Assembly: GCA_021464415.1 (NCBI GenBank)
Contig: CM038470.1
Coordinates: forward strand, 10,738,394-10,802,393
From: Lonicera japonica
Lineage: Eukaryota; Streptophyta; Magnoliopsida; Dipsacales; Caprifoliaceae
Length of the DNA: 64,000 bases
Direction: 5' to 3'
The translations under genes were made by a program, and so were the position numbers. Below the pieces are notes generated by a model. The model searched no databases, had not been told where the DNA came from, and was given only the letters and a program-made list of their open reading frames with translations. Position 1 is the stretch's first letter; each line of letters starts with the position of its first letter. Shown here one piece after another: positions 40,647 through 52,011 of the stretch.

Positions 40647-42562
40647 TAAAATGATTGATTACAAATTAAGGATAAAAATGTTAAAAGGTTTGACTTCAAA
40701 TTGCTATTCTACAACAAAATCAATCTTGACTACGTCTTTTCCTCAATAAGATATATATAAAGCCGCACACACACAATATTAATAATTCATGACATAAAAG
40801 ATTACAATATTTCTCATGCCATGAAAGATGCAACAATAATGTGAATGATCCATGTATATGTGAGAAAAAAGTTCTCATCGATATACGAAAAAATCGACAA
40901 ATAAAATTTCAAGATCTAACATCATATTAAAGAAAACTCGGAAGTGTTTCTTAATTTGAAAATTGCAAAACGACTACTATACTTAGGTTCTTACTTATAA
41001 TTTTTTTTGAAAAATAATGCATCAAGTACTCACATAAATTTTATTACATTTTATCTACCGAAACACTTTATCAGTATAATGCTCTCATATTATATATAAT
41101 ATAATAACATATAATATTAACAACAAATAAACAATAAACAATCTTTTTAAACAAATGATCACTAAAAAGTTATTATAAATACATGGATCATTTGATGCAA
41201 CAATGATCATTCATAAAGCGCATACATGAAAAAATGCTTCCTATGAAACTCAAAACTTCCAAATTAATGCTACTTATGACCAAGTTGATGGGTTATCGCA
41301 ATTAGACTTCCTTTTCTACATTTCAATGATGTTTAAGAAAAGACAATTCAAAAAAAAATTAAGAAAGATATAGAGTTATGATTTATTCCATTCTTGATAA
41401 TCTATTTGAAAACTGAAGAAAAAAAAAAGAATGATATTGTTCAAATACTTATACTTCTATTAGTTAACAATTTGATAAAGAGTAAGCTATAGCACATGCC
41501 TTTGGTTTGTAATATTAAACCAGTTTGACAAGTCATCCTGAAAATAAAAGTAATAACAAAATTAGTAAACCTTGTAAAAAAGCTTTAATAATTTGGAAGA
41601 ATGGTATGAGAAGAAAGATAAAATTGATATAAAATTTCATTAAATAGAATAACAAAACAGATCAAGCACAAAAGTTATTACATCTTTATACATTGCCATT
41701 TTTATTCTTTATCATGTGCAACTAAATACCAAATTTTGTACAATGAAAAATAATAAAAATACTCAAATTAATCTTCCAAGCTCCATGCATTCATTTTTAT
41801 AGAGGGTAATAATACGGAGTGAGCACTTATAGTAGAGACTAATTACGCAATAAATAATTATATACTTTATAAATAAAACACATAAAGAAGAGGAAGAGAT
41901 GGTAATAAAATTGTGGAAATACAAAGAAAATTATGTATATAGACAATTAAGGAATTAATGAAAAAAGAGTTACAGATGGAGGAGAAACATGGTGGGTAAT
42001 TAAAGGAGGCAATCGGCTCCATTGCCTCCTCTAATTCTTTATTTGAAATAATTATTATTATATTACATTAATTAAATATTAAATACTATAAAATTTGAAT
42101 TTTGGCTTAAATGATTAAGTGTATGATATTTTATAAGAAACGTTACTGTTCAATCAACTTTCTTTTGTCTCTTTTCTAAAATTTATATAAATTTATTATT
42201 GCTTGTATTAAAAAATATACATAAAAAATTATATAGATATATTAGCCGAGAAAAATGTATCAGTACAATGTCCCCAGGGTCCAATAAGATCAGTATTTTG
42301 CATTATCACTCTCCAAAGTTGTCATTATCATTAAACTATTAAAAGTATTTGATGGAAATCAGAAAGGATCCTGCATCATTTCCATGTGCCTACTAATTTT
42401 ATTTTATCATACGTGTGTTTGGTCAGTTTGAGTTTGCTTTATTTGAATTTTGTTGTTTATGTTGACTCAGTATTAAATATCAACACATATATAATAAATT
42501 AAAACATTTCCCTTTTGGTGTTAGTGACTGGATACCAAATGCCCTCAGGGGCAATTAAAAAA
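40647..42562. other. gene-free AT-rich stretch
   Basis: No coding region, RNA gene or bounded repeat could be supported. Confidence 0.5.
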
Positions 42563-43164
42563 AAGGGTTTATTAGAGAAAGATTTTCACATTAAAGTTAA
42601 GGAATAATTTTTTTTTAAATAAAGGGCCTATTTTTTATTTTATTGATAATATGACATGTGTCTTTTTTTTTCATTATAAAATGACATCCCAACCCTTAAA
42701 ATAAACTAAAAAAATACCAATATGCATTAAAATATGGACTGCAATATGAACTTTGCAGTCTATATTTCACTGCAATATGAACTTTGCACTCCATATTTCA
42801 CTGCAATGTGAACTTTGCACTCAATATTTTTAGTGCAAAGTTCATATTGCAGTCTATATTTTACTGCAATGTGAACTTTGCAGTCCATATTTTTAGTGCA
42901 AAGTTCATATTGCAGTCCATATTTCACTGTAATATGAACTTTGCAGTTCATATTTTTTGTGCAAATTTCATAAAAGGGGTAATTTAGGTAATACATAACA
43001 TGTTTTTATTAATTAAATGATATTTAAATTTATTCAAATACATTCATTTAAAATATAAAACAAAATAGGCCTCTTACGCTAATTACCAATTAAAAATAGG
43101 CCCTTCATTATAAAAAATATTATTCATTGGATTTTTGGTAAAAATCAATGTATAATAAGCCCTT
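42563..43164. mobile_element. putative inverted-repeat element enclosing the short-unit array
   Basis: AAGGGTTTATTA (42563-42574) faces TAATAAGCCCTT (43153-43164) with one mismatch. Further in, AAAGGGCCTATTTTT (42622-42636) faces AAAAATAGGCCCTT (43092-43105). The nested inverted ends suggest a foldback or MITE-like element centred on the array at 42738-42970. No target duplication could be read, so the true borders are uncertain. Confidence 0.5.
42738..42970. repeat. 31-32 bp periodic array with cores in alternating orientation
   Basis: Seven full units start at 42738, 42769, 42800, 42832, 42863, 42895 and 42926, with an eighth partial unit near 42959. Each 22-bp unit has 7-bp arms ACTGCAA and TTGCAGT (or one-base variants) around an 8-nt core. 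The core reads TATGAACT or TGTGAACT in units 1, 2, 3, 5 and 7, and the reverse complement AGTTCATA in units 4 and 6. The partial eighth unit also looks reversed. The 9-10 bp spacers (C-ATATTT type) keep one orientation throughout. Confidence 0.9.
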
Positions 43165-43546
43165 CTACCTAATTTCTAGATGCCCTTATTCTATAAAACA
43201 AATATAGTAGTTAAGTCAAAAAAATGAATATTGTTGTTAAAATTGTATTGTTTTCTACTTTCTACCAAAGCAATACTCATTGTATTAATTAATTAAGGAT
43301 CATTGTACGTAATGGTTTGTGTATAATCGTGAACTATTGCTAGCTTTAGCAAAAGCCAAATATGTTTATAATATTTTCTTTATAATCATAAAATTTATCT
43401 TCTTAAATCGATTATTAGTCATCTTTTATGATTTTTAAATTAATATTCTTCTTCTCTTATATTCCTTCTTATTTTCTTTTCTTTTTGTTTAATGTCAGTA
43501 TCATAAAAAAAGAAGTCTTTATTTATGCTTAACATCTATTAGTATA

Positions 43547-44014
43547 TCTATATTATAAAACATCAAGTTTGACTTAAAAAATACAAGAATCTAATGGTTA
43601 AAAATACACATGTTATGGTGTGTATTAGTTCAACACCCTTGGATGAGTTTTATACACACATCAAGATGTTACATCAAAGTTAAAACACTCACATCAATAA
43701 TATACACACAATAAACTCTCACAAACTAATAATATTGTCTATACTAAAAATGCTATAACTTAAAATAGAAAATTCAAAATTTAATAAAAAATTAATTTTT
43801 AAAATATACTAATTAATATCAATTAAACAAGATCCATCACGACTATAAAATTATGTAAAAAAAATCAAGAAAAATTATTGAGTAACATTTAAGAATCCAT
43901 ACATCGTTGGATTATTTTTACATTTTTCGTTGATGTTTGTCGAAATAATTTAGAGCACGTTACTCTTTTTTATTCTATTATTTCACCGTGCCGGATGGCA
44001 CGGATATACCCTAG
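43547..44014 (+). mobile_element. non-autonomous Helitron (468 bp)
   Basis: It starts TCTATATTATAAAA right after an A and ends with hairpin GTGCC-GGAT-GGCAC, ten spacer bases and CTAG, followed by T. This fits insertion between A and T with no target duplication. The internal and 3' sequence match the Helitron in MTP intron 3. Confidence 0.85.
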
Positions 44015-44702
44015 TATATATATAAAGCTAGAGAAGCAGGAGCATTTATGTTTATTCTCTTATGTGTTTGACATGTGTCGTTCATTAAATATAGAGTTTT
44101 GCAAATATCAAAAAGAGTTAATATATTTATTCCATCATTATTTTGTTGTTATGTCCCTTTATATGTAAGATGAATAGGAAAAGTTATTCTTTGTAAACTG
44201 TACAATTTTTTTCTCTTCATTTATATTAATGCATTATTTTAGACTCAGTTTCCTTACTTTTCCATTTTCCAAGTGCAAATAATCAGAGTTGTGTAGTCAT
44301 TACTTTATGCATATGCCAAAATAATGCAAAAATTACTTAAATTGATATGTAACATGTGTTGAATCTTATTGTTATTTCAAAATCTATAGAAAACTTTAAA
44401 AAAAATACTATTGGAGCATATTTTTTTTAGTGTTTAATTTATTTTTAAAAAAAGTTAGTTGACACATATAATATACAAGTCAATTTTTACATTATTATTG
44501 GAGAAGTTCATGTATCGTATACACACAAATTTATTATGACTAAATTATCATCAATCCTAAAACACTACCCTGCAATACTTAGGATGTATACAAACAAAAG
44601 CTGCATGTCTTAAATTAAGAGATGTATGTTTTTAGATATTCTAAATTGATAAATATATTTACTTGTTGAAATATAACTAACTTGAACGAGTTAAAAATAG
44701 AA

Positions 44703-45219
44703 GAGTAAACTTCCCAAATGGCCATTAAACTTTCTATCCAATACCGCTTTGGCCATCAAACTTTAAAACAAACTACTTTAGCCATCCAACTTTGGATTAA
44801 GTTCCACTTTGACCATCAAACTTCAATTTGACTCTTAAATTGAATGGAATGAAACCATGAGGAAGACACATGACTTCATTTAAGGGTATTTTGATCATTT
44901 TGGTTGTAAAATAACCTAAGTTGTGCTATTTGTTAAAAATATTGATTTGTTTTATACACTATATGTGTTTTATTTTGACAAAAATTATAAGAGGAAAAAG
45001 TTGTTTTGTTGCAATATGACCAAAATGGCCTTGCACAAAGTCATGTGCAATGTAAATGTATCAAATTTAACAGTCAAATTGGATGGAATAGCTAAATTGG
45101 ATGGAATGGTCAAAGTGGTACTCACTCCAATGTTAGATGATCAAAGTGGTTCGTTTTAAAGTTTGATGTCCAAAATGATGCTAGATTGAAAGTTTAGTGG
45201 ACATTTGAGTTGTTTACTC
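44703..45219. mobile_element. non-autonomous Mutator-like element (517 bp)
   Basis: A perfect 9-bp duplication AAAATAGAA (44694-44702 and 45220-45228) flanks it, typical of Mutator-like elements. The ends GAGTAAAC and GTTTACTC begin long imperfect inverted repeats of more than 100 bp, built from phrases like CACTTTG(A/G)CCATC and ACTTTAAA. No transposase domain is seen; the small open frame at 44923-45159 has no recognised similarity. Confidence 0.88.
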
Positions 45220-45577
45220 AAAATAGAAATACACAATTAAGCCACCGACCTAACTTTCTTGTTGGCCCATATCAAAAAGCCACGGTTTTGACAAAGAAAG
45301 CCTAAGTCTGAAGACTCTGTGAGGAAGCCTCAAGTCGAGGAGAAGGGAGTTCCATGAGATGGTTGTGAATGGTCGAGATATGTTGGTCGTGACGAGTGAC
45401 GACATAATTCTATACCTATAAATAAAAATAGTAGGGCACATGACAAGAGTCCTAAATTCTAGATAATCAATCATAAAAAGAGAAAGAATAATCTAGTAGT
45501 TTTAATTGTAAACAATAACTTTATTATTTTGAGCAAATACAACACACACTCAGGGTGAATGTATTATCAGATCAATT

Positions 45578-45720
45578 GCCAATGGGTTGGCCCAGTAGTA
45601 AGCAACCTCCACCCTTAACTTGAGGTCAAGGGTTCGACTCATGGGGTGGGAGGAGAGGGTTTTTCTTTATTTGTAGGATTAAGGGAGAAAGTTAGACCTC
45701 CCTTAATTTTTTTTTTAAAG
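45578..45720 (+). mobile_element. tRNA-derived SINE candidate
   Basis: A Pol III A-box-like TGGCCCAGTAGT (about 45588-45599) and a B-box-like GGTTCGACTC (45631-45640) are spaced as in tRNA genes and plant SINEs. A short unrelated body and a T/A-rich tail follow. The 5' part does not fold as an evident functional tRNA. No target duplication was identified. Confidence 0.55.
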
Positions 45721-48700
45721 AAAAAAACTGAAAGAACCATTCTTAAACAATTGTTTGTCTTTATTTTTGATTAACTCTTAGACTATTTCAATTCATATCA
45801 TACTTACATTTTGTTAGCGTAGAGACCCAAATAATTTTGACACCCACAACTCTTATAACATCACAATTTTAAATATTTATTTTAAAATATTATCACATTA
45901 TATGCGTACCGTAGATGTTTTTATTATTTCTAGGGGGCATGTTGAATTTAAATGTATTTTACCGTGTCTAAATTTATATATATGTATATATATATACATA
46001 TATATAAACAGTACTAGACAAAAAAACATCAATAATTCCATGAATTGAAGGAGAATCAATGAATATAATGATGTAACTTGAATAGAAGGCAAGAATATCC
46101 ACATTCTATCCAACCATATCACAAGTTAACGTCCCTTTGCTAGATGTGGACCGGCCCCTCCATTGGGATAATAATAGCTTATTTAATACCTTATGAATAT
46201 ATTTAAGAATGTTGGTGCCTTTAAAAAAGGAAAAAGGTGCTTTTGTGGTAAGTGGGATGTTTTGTGAGTTAATTGATTGCAGTGTGTTTTGTTTAAATAT
46301 TTAAAGTTATCTCCCTCCCACACTACAAACAAAATAATAATTAAAATTTGTTTTAATAAAATTTTTTAAAGTTCATCTCTATAATATACTCACAATTTTC
46401 ATGTATGCCAGATAGATAGATAGATAGATAGATCTCTCTTTAAGTTTCAAGAAAGAAAGAGGGTTCGATTCTGTGTACATGAATTTAATATTTTTATTAC
46501 ACTTTATAATTATGGGTAATTTTATTTATATTCACCAATTTTTTCAGTTTATCCATCATTGATTTATGTTAATCTTGAAACAAACTTTTAAAAACTTCCT
46601 TATAAAAATTGAGAAGTATATCCACTAATTAATAATCATTTAAATGTATTTATTTTTAAAAATAGTTTCCTAACTAGAATATACTTCCTTTAAATATATT
46701 TACTTTTAAAATTAGTTTCCTAATTAGAATATATTTCCCTAATAGTATATTTTCTTAATTTGTCAAAAGGTATATTGATACAAGTACTTTATATTCATTA
46801 AAAACATATAATATTACAAAACTGGGCGGAATTAATTTATATTATTACATCATAACACTAACGAATAATTCTTTTCAACAAATGAGTTTACTATTTTCTT
46901 TTTTTCTATACAATGAGGGCTTTAAAAATAAAAATAAAGCATCATTGGAACTTAAGAAACTAATTAAGAATTAAGTTATAATTTTAGTTTGCTTCTATGT
47001 AGGAACTAAATTTTGTAGACGTATTACAAATGTTTCAAAGTATACTTACTGTTTAATTACTATTCCTAGACTAATGTGAATTATTGTATAATCTCAATTC
47101 TGGAAACAAATGTGAATTATAGATTATAGTATAATCTTATAATTTAATTTCGAGTCCGAAAAGTGGATATAATTAACAGTAAATTATATATATTAGAAAT
47201 ATCATTTTATTATACAATTTATGTTTAGTTTTTGATATATTATATGACGGTGGATAAAAATAAAAATTTGGTGTATAATTTACAATTGAATAAAAAAAGA
47301 ATCATTATTTTTAAAAAATTATGCCAATATTGATTTTTGTGAGTTTATCCAACAACGTGATTAAACTTAATGGCTGGGCAATAGAGATTATCTTTGCAAA
47401 ACTTAAAAAGAGGGATAGACCAACAAATTTCTCGGATAGAAATAAAACCACCCTTGTTAATTAATAATCAATTTGATTATGTTGTTTAATTTTTTTTGAT
47501 TGTTGAAATTTAAATTTTGAATTATTTGATTTTCTATATTTTAGTAATTGATTAAGTTGTTATAACTCGTTTGATTATTTAAATTTGAATTTTGAATTTG
47601 ATTTTATAGATATTAGTGTCTAGCAAGATTTTAGAAGCTTAGATTAGTTTAATAATCAATTAGATGATAGTGAAATTATAGAAATAACAATAATATAAAT
47701 TAGTTTTGTAGTTATATTAATTTAATTTTAATTCTTTAGCTACAAAAGTTTGTACTTTAAACAAAACTTTGGACCTTAAATTATTGATATAAAAGTTATG
47801 TCTTTAAATAGATAGAAAAGAATATTCATCCTTAAAACTAATTACCCCTATTTTTATTTATTTAATTAAAGTGGATGTACTTACTAATTTAGTGAATTTT
47901 TTAATATTAAATCATTAATAAAATAATATTTATAAAATTAAATCAATAATATTTTTTGTCAGTCTATCCACGTTCGTGGATTAATTTAGTAGGTAACGTG
48001 GATTAACTTAATAACGCGGATTAACTGCAAGATATCGGGGATATAAATAAAATCACCCTATAATTATTACCATGAGAAAGAATATAATAATTTTTTAGGT
48101 AATAGTTAAATTTTTTTAATTATAATAAAAATAAAAAATTTTTGTTTTTTAATATTTTTATCTTCACTAGTGAAGCAGACTGAGATTTTTTTTGGCAGTT
48201 CAAATAATCTTAGCTTTCGAGTTTCAATCAATGTTCTGCTACTTATATAATTTACACTCACTTAGTGATAAAATATAGTCTTTATGTGATTTATTTATTA
48301 CTTTTTTATATACAATAATTTATATCCACAATATCTATTTATAAAATACATCATGGTATGTAAATCTCACAATTTATTAAAAATCAGTTTTTAGGGAGAA
48401 GAAAATACAAAATTTAAAGTTTTATAAATACACAATAACTTGACATTTACCGCAAACATAATAGACATAAAGTCTAGAAAAAAATAGAATCTACAATAGT
48501 CGTGTAAAAGTGTGTTTAAGTAAATTTATATATTGTGTCATTATGTGGAAAAAAAAAGAAGATAAAATGCGCGTTTATCCCTTTATTTTCCTCTTTTAAA
48601 AAAATTAAAATTAAAAAGCACACGTGGTATTTTTGTACATTGTGCACGTTTTTTTTTATTTATAACAGGTCATCTGATTTAAGATTGAAAATTATTAAAC

Positions 48701-49009
48701 AAAAGATAAAATAATTGAGTAACGAGATTTATTTATTAATCTAATGATATATAGTGGATTCAAGCCTTGCTAAGCACTTAATTTTTAGGAAGTCTTACCT
48801 TCTATATAATTATTATTATTGCATTCATTCAACACAAACCGATTTCGGATAAAAGTGATGAAATTTTGTTCCTTCGCGTATCATTAGGGCAAATACCCCG
48901 TTGGGATGGATATCTTGCATTTGAAAACTAAAAGCAGTAAGCCCAGTCATCCCGGGCCCAAATAACTCGGTTTTTTCATCTTGAACTATTTGGGTTAATA
49001 GACTATAAA
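45721..49009. other. gene-free AT-rich stretch
   Basis: Apart from the GATA microsatellite and a TA-rich palindrome near 45976-46007, I see no coding, RNA gene or bounded mobile element here. Confidence 0.5.
46411..46433. repeat. (GATA)n microsatellite
   Basis: Roughly six GATA units; nothing else nearby suggests function. Confidence 0.85.
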
Positions 49010-49434
49010 CACTACAATAAAATAACTTTTAATGTCGATTTTTTTTTGTTAATAATATTAGCATTCTCCCAAAAAATATTCTACCACTTTAAAATCATCT
49101 TTAGTGACATTTTATATGGATCTTTTGAGACACTTTTTTTGTCACCAAAGAGGATTTTGGAGTGCTAATATCATTATCCTTTTTTTTCATCACAACAATG
49201 TTAATGATAAAATATTTTTTCAACAATGGGTCATTAAAAGTTTCGTGATCACAAAAGGTTTTAGTCACTAAAAAATCTATGAGATACTACAGTTGTATGT
49301 CACATTCAGGAAAGACCCTTGAGTGATAGAACTCTGAGTTTTAGCACTAATTTTAATTTCATCGCTAAAGTTGTACATTGTGTGAAGAAAATGTCTCACA
49401 AATATTTCGTCACTAAAAATACACATTTTGTAGT
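49010..49434. mobile_element. CACTA-like MITE (425 bp)
   Basis: The left end is CACTACAATAAAATAAC and the right end TTTTGTAGTA, an imperfect inverted repeat of the CACTACAA type. The flanking AAA occurs on both sides (49007-49009 and 49435-49437), matching the 3-bp duplication of CACTA elements. The interior repeats GTCACTAAA phrases. Part of the interior (TATTAGCATTC...) recurs near 53910. Confidence 0.65.
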
Positions 49435-49849
49435 AAAATATGTTTTCTTACTAATTGGACAATTTATTGTGATGTTAGTTCAATCTGAAACTTGAGATTA
49501 TGAGCGTAAACGAAAAGAAGATTAATTTATACGTAGTTATTAATATATATGGAGTAGAAGTTACCAAATTCTCTGAAGAGTTGGTATCAATTTATGCATG
49601 TCTAACTAAGTGCACCATATATAGTTCTTGGCATGCTAGTCAGTATTTAGAAACAAGATATTTAATGTGAAAATAAATTTTGGATAGCAAAAGAAGAATA
49701 AACAAAATGTAATAACATCTTGTATAATTCAGCATTTAAGCAACATTATACTTCCTAGTTATTTTTATCACATTTTTACATACATGTATTATATGAGTTG
49801 GACTTTCAGAAAATACAACAAATATATAACCTATGTAATATGTGGGAAT

Positions 49850-49973
49850 TTTCCTATGCGGACCGGTCTGTACGGACAAGAACCTTTAGCGACGATTTTT
49901 CGTCACTAAAAACATATCCCCCATGTATTCGCGACGAAAAACCGTCGCTAAAGGTCCGGTCCGTATAGGAAAT
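49850..49973. repeat. compact foldback element around CTTTAGCGACG arms
   Basis: CCTATGCGGACCGG on the left faces CCGGTCCGTATAGG on the right. Inside, CCTTTAGCGACG faces CGTCGCTAAAGG, and TTTTTCGTC faces GACGAAAAA. The left half carries about 17 extra bases (GTCTGTACGGACAAGAA). It would fold into a long hairpin. The superfamily is unclear. Confidence 0.7.
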
Positions 49974-50509
49974 GTACTCATGTAATATATGCACCCGACA
50001 AAAATAAGTGGTAAGAATTATAAGTAAAAAAAGCATTTTATCTTGGTGTTTTTGTGAAAACCGTTTTATATAAGATTTAAGCAAAATAATTTAATACTAT
50101 TAATTTTAAAAAAATCTTAAAAAATTGTGGAATGTGAAATTGTGAATGATGCATTTACACTGAAATTTTATTGAGAGAAAGTAGTGCTCAGTAATAAAGA
50201 TGTGCTAAATTTTGATATTGAGTTGTGCTTTTCGAATTTTTAAGACTGAATCGTATATATGTCTACATTTTAATTTTACCCTCACAAAAACACTTCTTTC
50301 GAGCAATGCATTAGTAGATGAATTGTTTAGTTTAGTCTCCTGTCAATGAAATCTATCAGAGTCAACCATATTAAGTAGTATTGTGTGATTCTCATAAGGC
50401 GCAACCAATACATGATAGTGCCTTGTACAACTATTAACCTACGTTAATTGATCAAGTAATTTATAAGTTCGTGGTTTTTTTTTGGTAATCTATGTCACAT
50501 AATATCTAA

Positions 50510-51045
50510 GAACATTTCCAATAACAATATATAAAATTGATTTATAAAAACATGTGGACTAATAAATAATTGACATTTGATTGATAAAAAGTTGTTTTAC
50601 ACATAAATTATACACATTCTCATTTTTGCTCCAATAGTTCATACTTATAATCTTGTGTAAAATTATAATGAACTAATTATATGGAAACATATGGAATATA
50701 TAATATTCAACATTTTTTTATAAATATTTTTTATTTATAATTAAATAATCATAGTGGGTATTGATTTAAAGATCTTGATGAGTAGAATTCAAAAATGCAA
50801 GTTTTATTATAAAATATATTTTTAATTTTTAATTATACTATTTTGAAGTTTTTGTAAAAGATTGGAGAGAGAAAATGATGAGGTGGATGTGTAAAATGGG
50901 TGTGTATTTTACACACCCATTTTATGCAAAAGATAATGTGACATATTTTACACAACACTATTGGAGTACAAAAAATTATACACAATGTGTAAATTTTACA
51001 CAAATCCTATGTGGCATGGTTTACATATGCCTATTGGAGATGCTC
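50510..51045. mobile_element. Tourist-like MITE (536 bp)
   Basis: TAA duplications flank it (50507-50509 and 51046-51048). The ends GAACATTTCCAATA and TATTGGAGATGCTC are inverted repeats with two mismatches. The interior has repeated TTTTACACA/TGTGTAAAA phrases. A palindrome ATGGGTGTG...CACACCCAT lies at about 50897-50924. Confidence 0.75.
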
Positions 51046-51978
51046 TAAGTTAGTTTTTACAAATTTTAACTAATTTATGTTTGCAGTAGAACATGTTGCT
51101 GATTACTAAATTTATTTATAATCGTTAGAACTCAATTAGAAAAACTCACAATCAAAACCAGATTAAAGGGCCATTCTGGTTGGTTTGTAAGTTGGTCGAT
51201 TTGGAGTTTCCAAGATCAATTTTTTGCATTGTCAAAATAATATTTGGTTAGTGGCATTCACACATCGCCAGTGGAGATTAATTGAAGTGTACGAAAGCTG
51301 ACCCGAACATGTTGCATGATAACTCTCTTGCAAATACATATGTATGGTACATACATGCAGCTTCTGCTTAATTATTCCGAGGTATGAGACACGCCATGCG
51401 TGCATAATCATATAGTATATACATAAAATGGGAGAACTATTGCCATTTTCTCCTATCTCGCCACGTGTACCCATAATAAATATCCCACTTGAATTTCGTT
51501 AAAGCCCCGTTCTTTCCTCCTTTGATCTGTTGTCTCTCTGTAAGTTAAAACCCTTCCTCTTCTCAGCTCTATACAATGTTTTAAACCCTTCTCCTTCCCC
51601 AACTAAACACCATAAATAATGGATAAACCTCCATTAATGTCTTCCTTTGGTATAAAAGAAAGAAGACACATGTTTGCATTATCTTCGGCTGTTTGTGAAA
51701 GGAAAAAATATTTACACCCTTCTTTGATTTCATAATTTCTTTGCCTCGCATTGACATAGATGATTTTAGGGATTTGATAGCAAAGATAATTTTGGATCTA
51801 TGCATTATCAGAGAAAAAAAAATTAATTTTTTTTAAATTGATTGCACGGCAAATTGGGGAAATTATCTTTACAAACTCTGAAACACACCGGCAAATTGGG
51901 GAAAATCCCACCCCACCTTCTTTTAATAATTTATTAAGTGAAAAATTGATTGCAACACACATATATAAATATCTCTCC

Positions 51979-52011
<33 letters not shown>

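Noticed and set aside
42738..42970. CRISPR-like array
   Set aside because: It has regular repeat spacing, but the spacers are nearly identical, the repeats flip in part, and the host is a plant. It is not a CRISPR array.
42760..42996. Repetitive open frames on both strands rich in CTKNM/VHI or NFAVHIFSAKF
   Set aside because: They arise from the 31-32 bp array; the repeated peptides reflect the DNA repeat and there is no gene structure around them.
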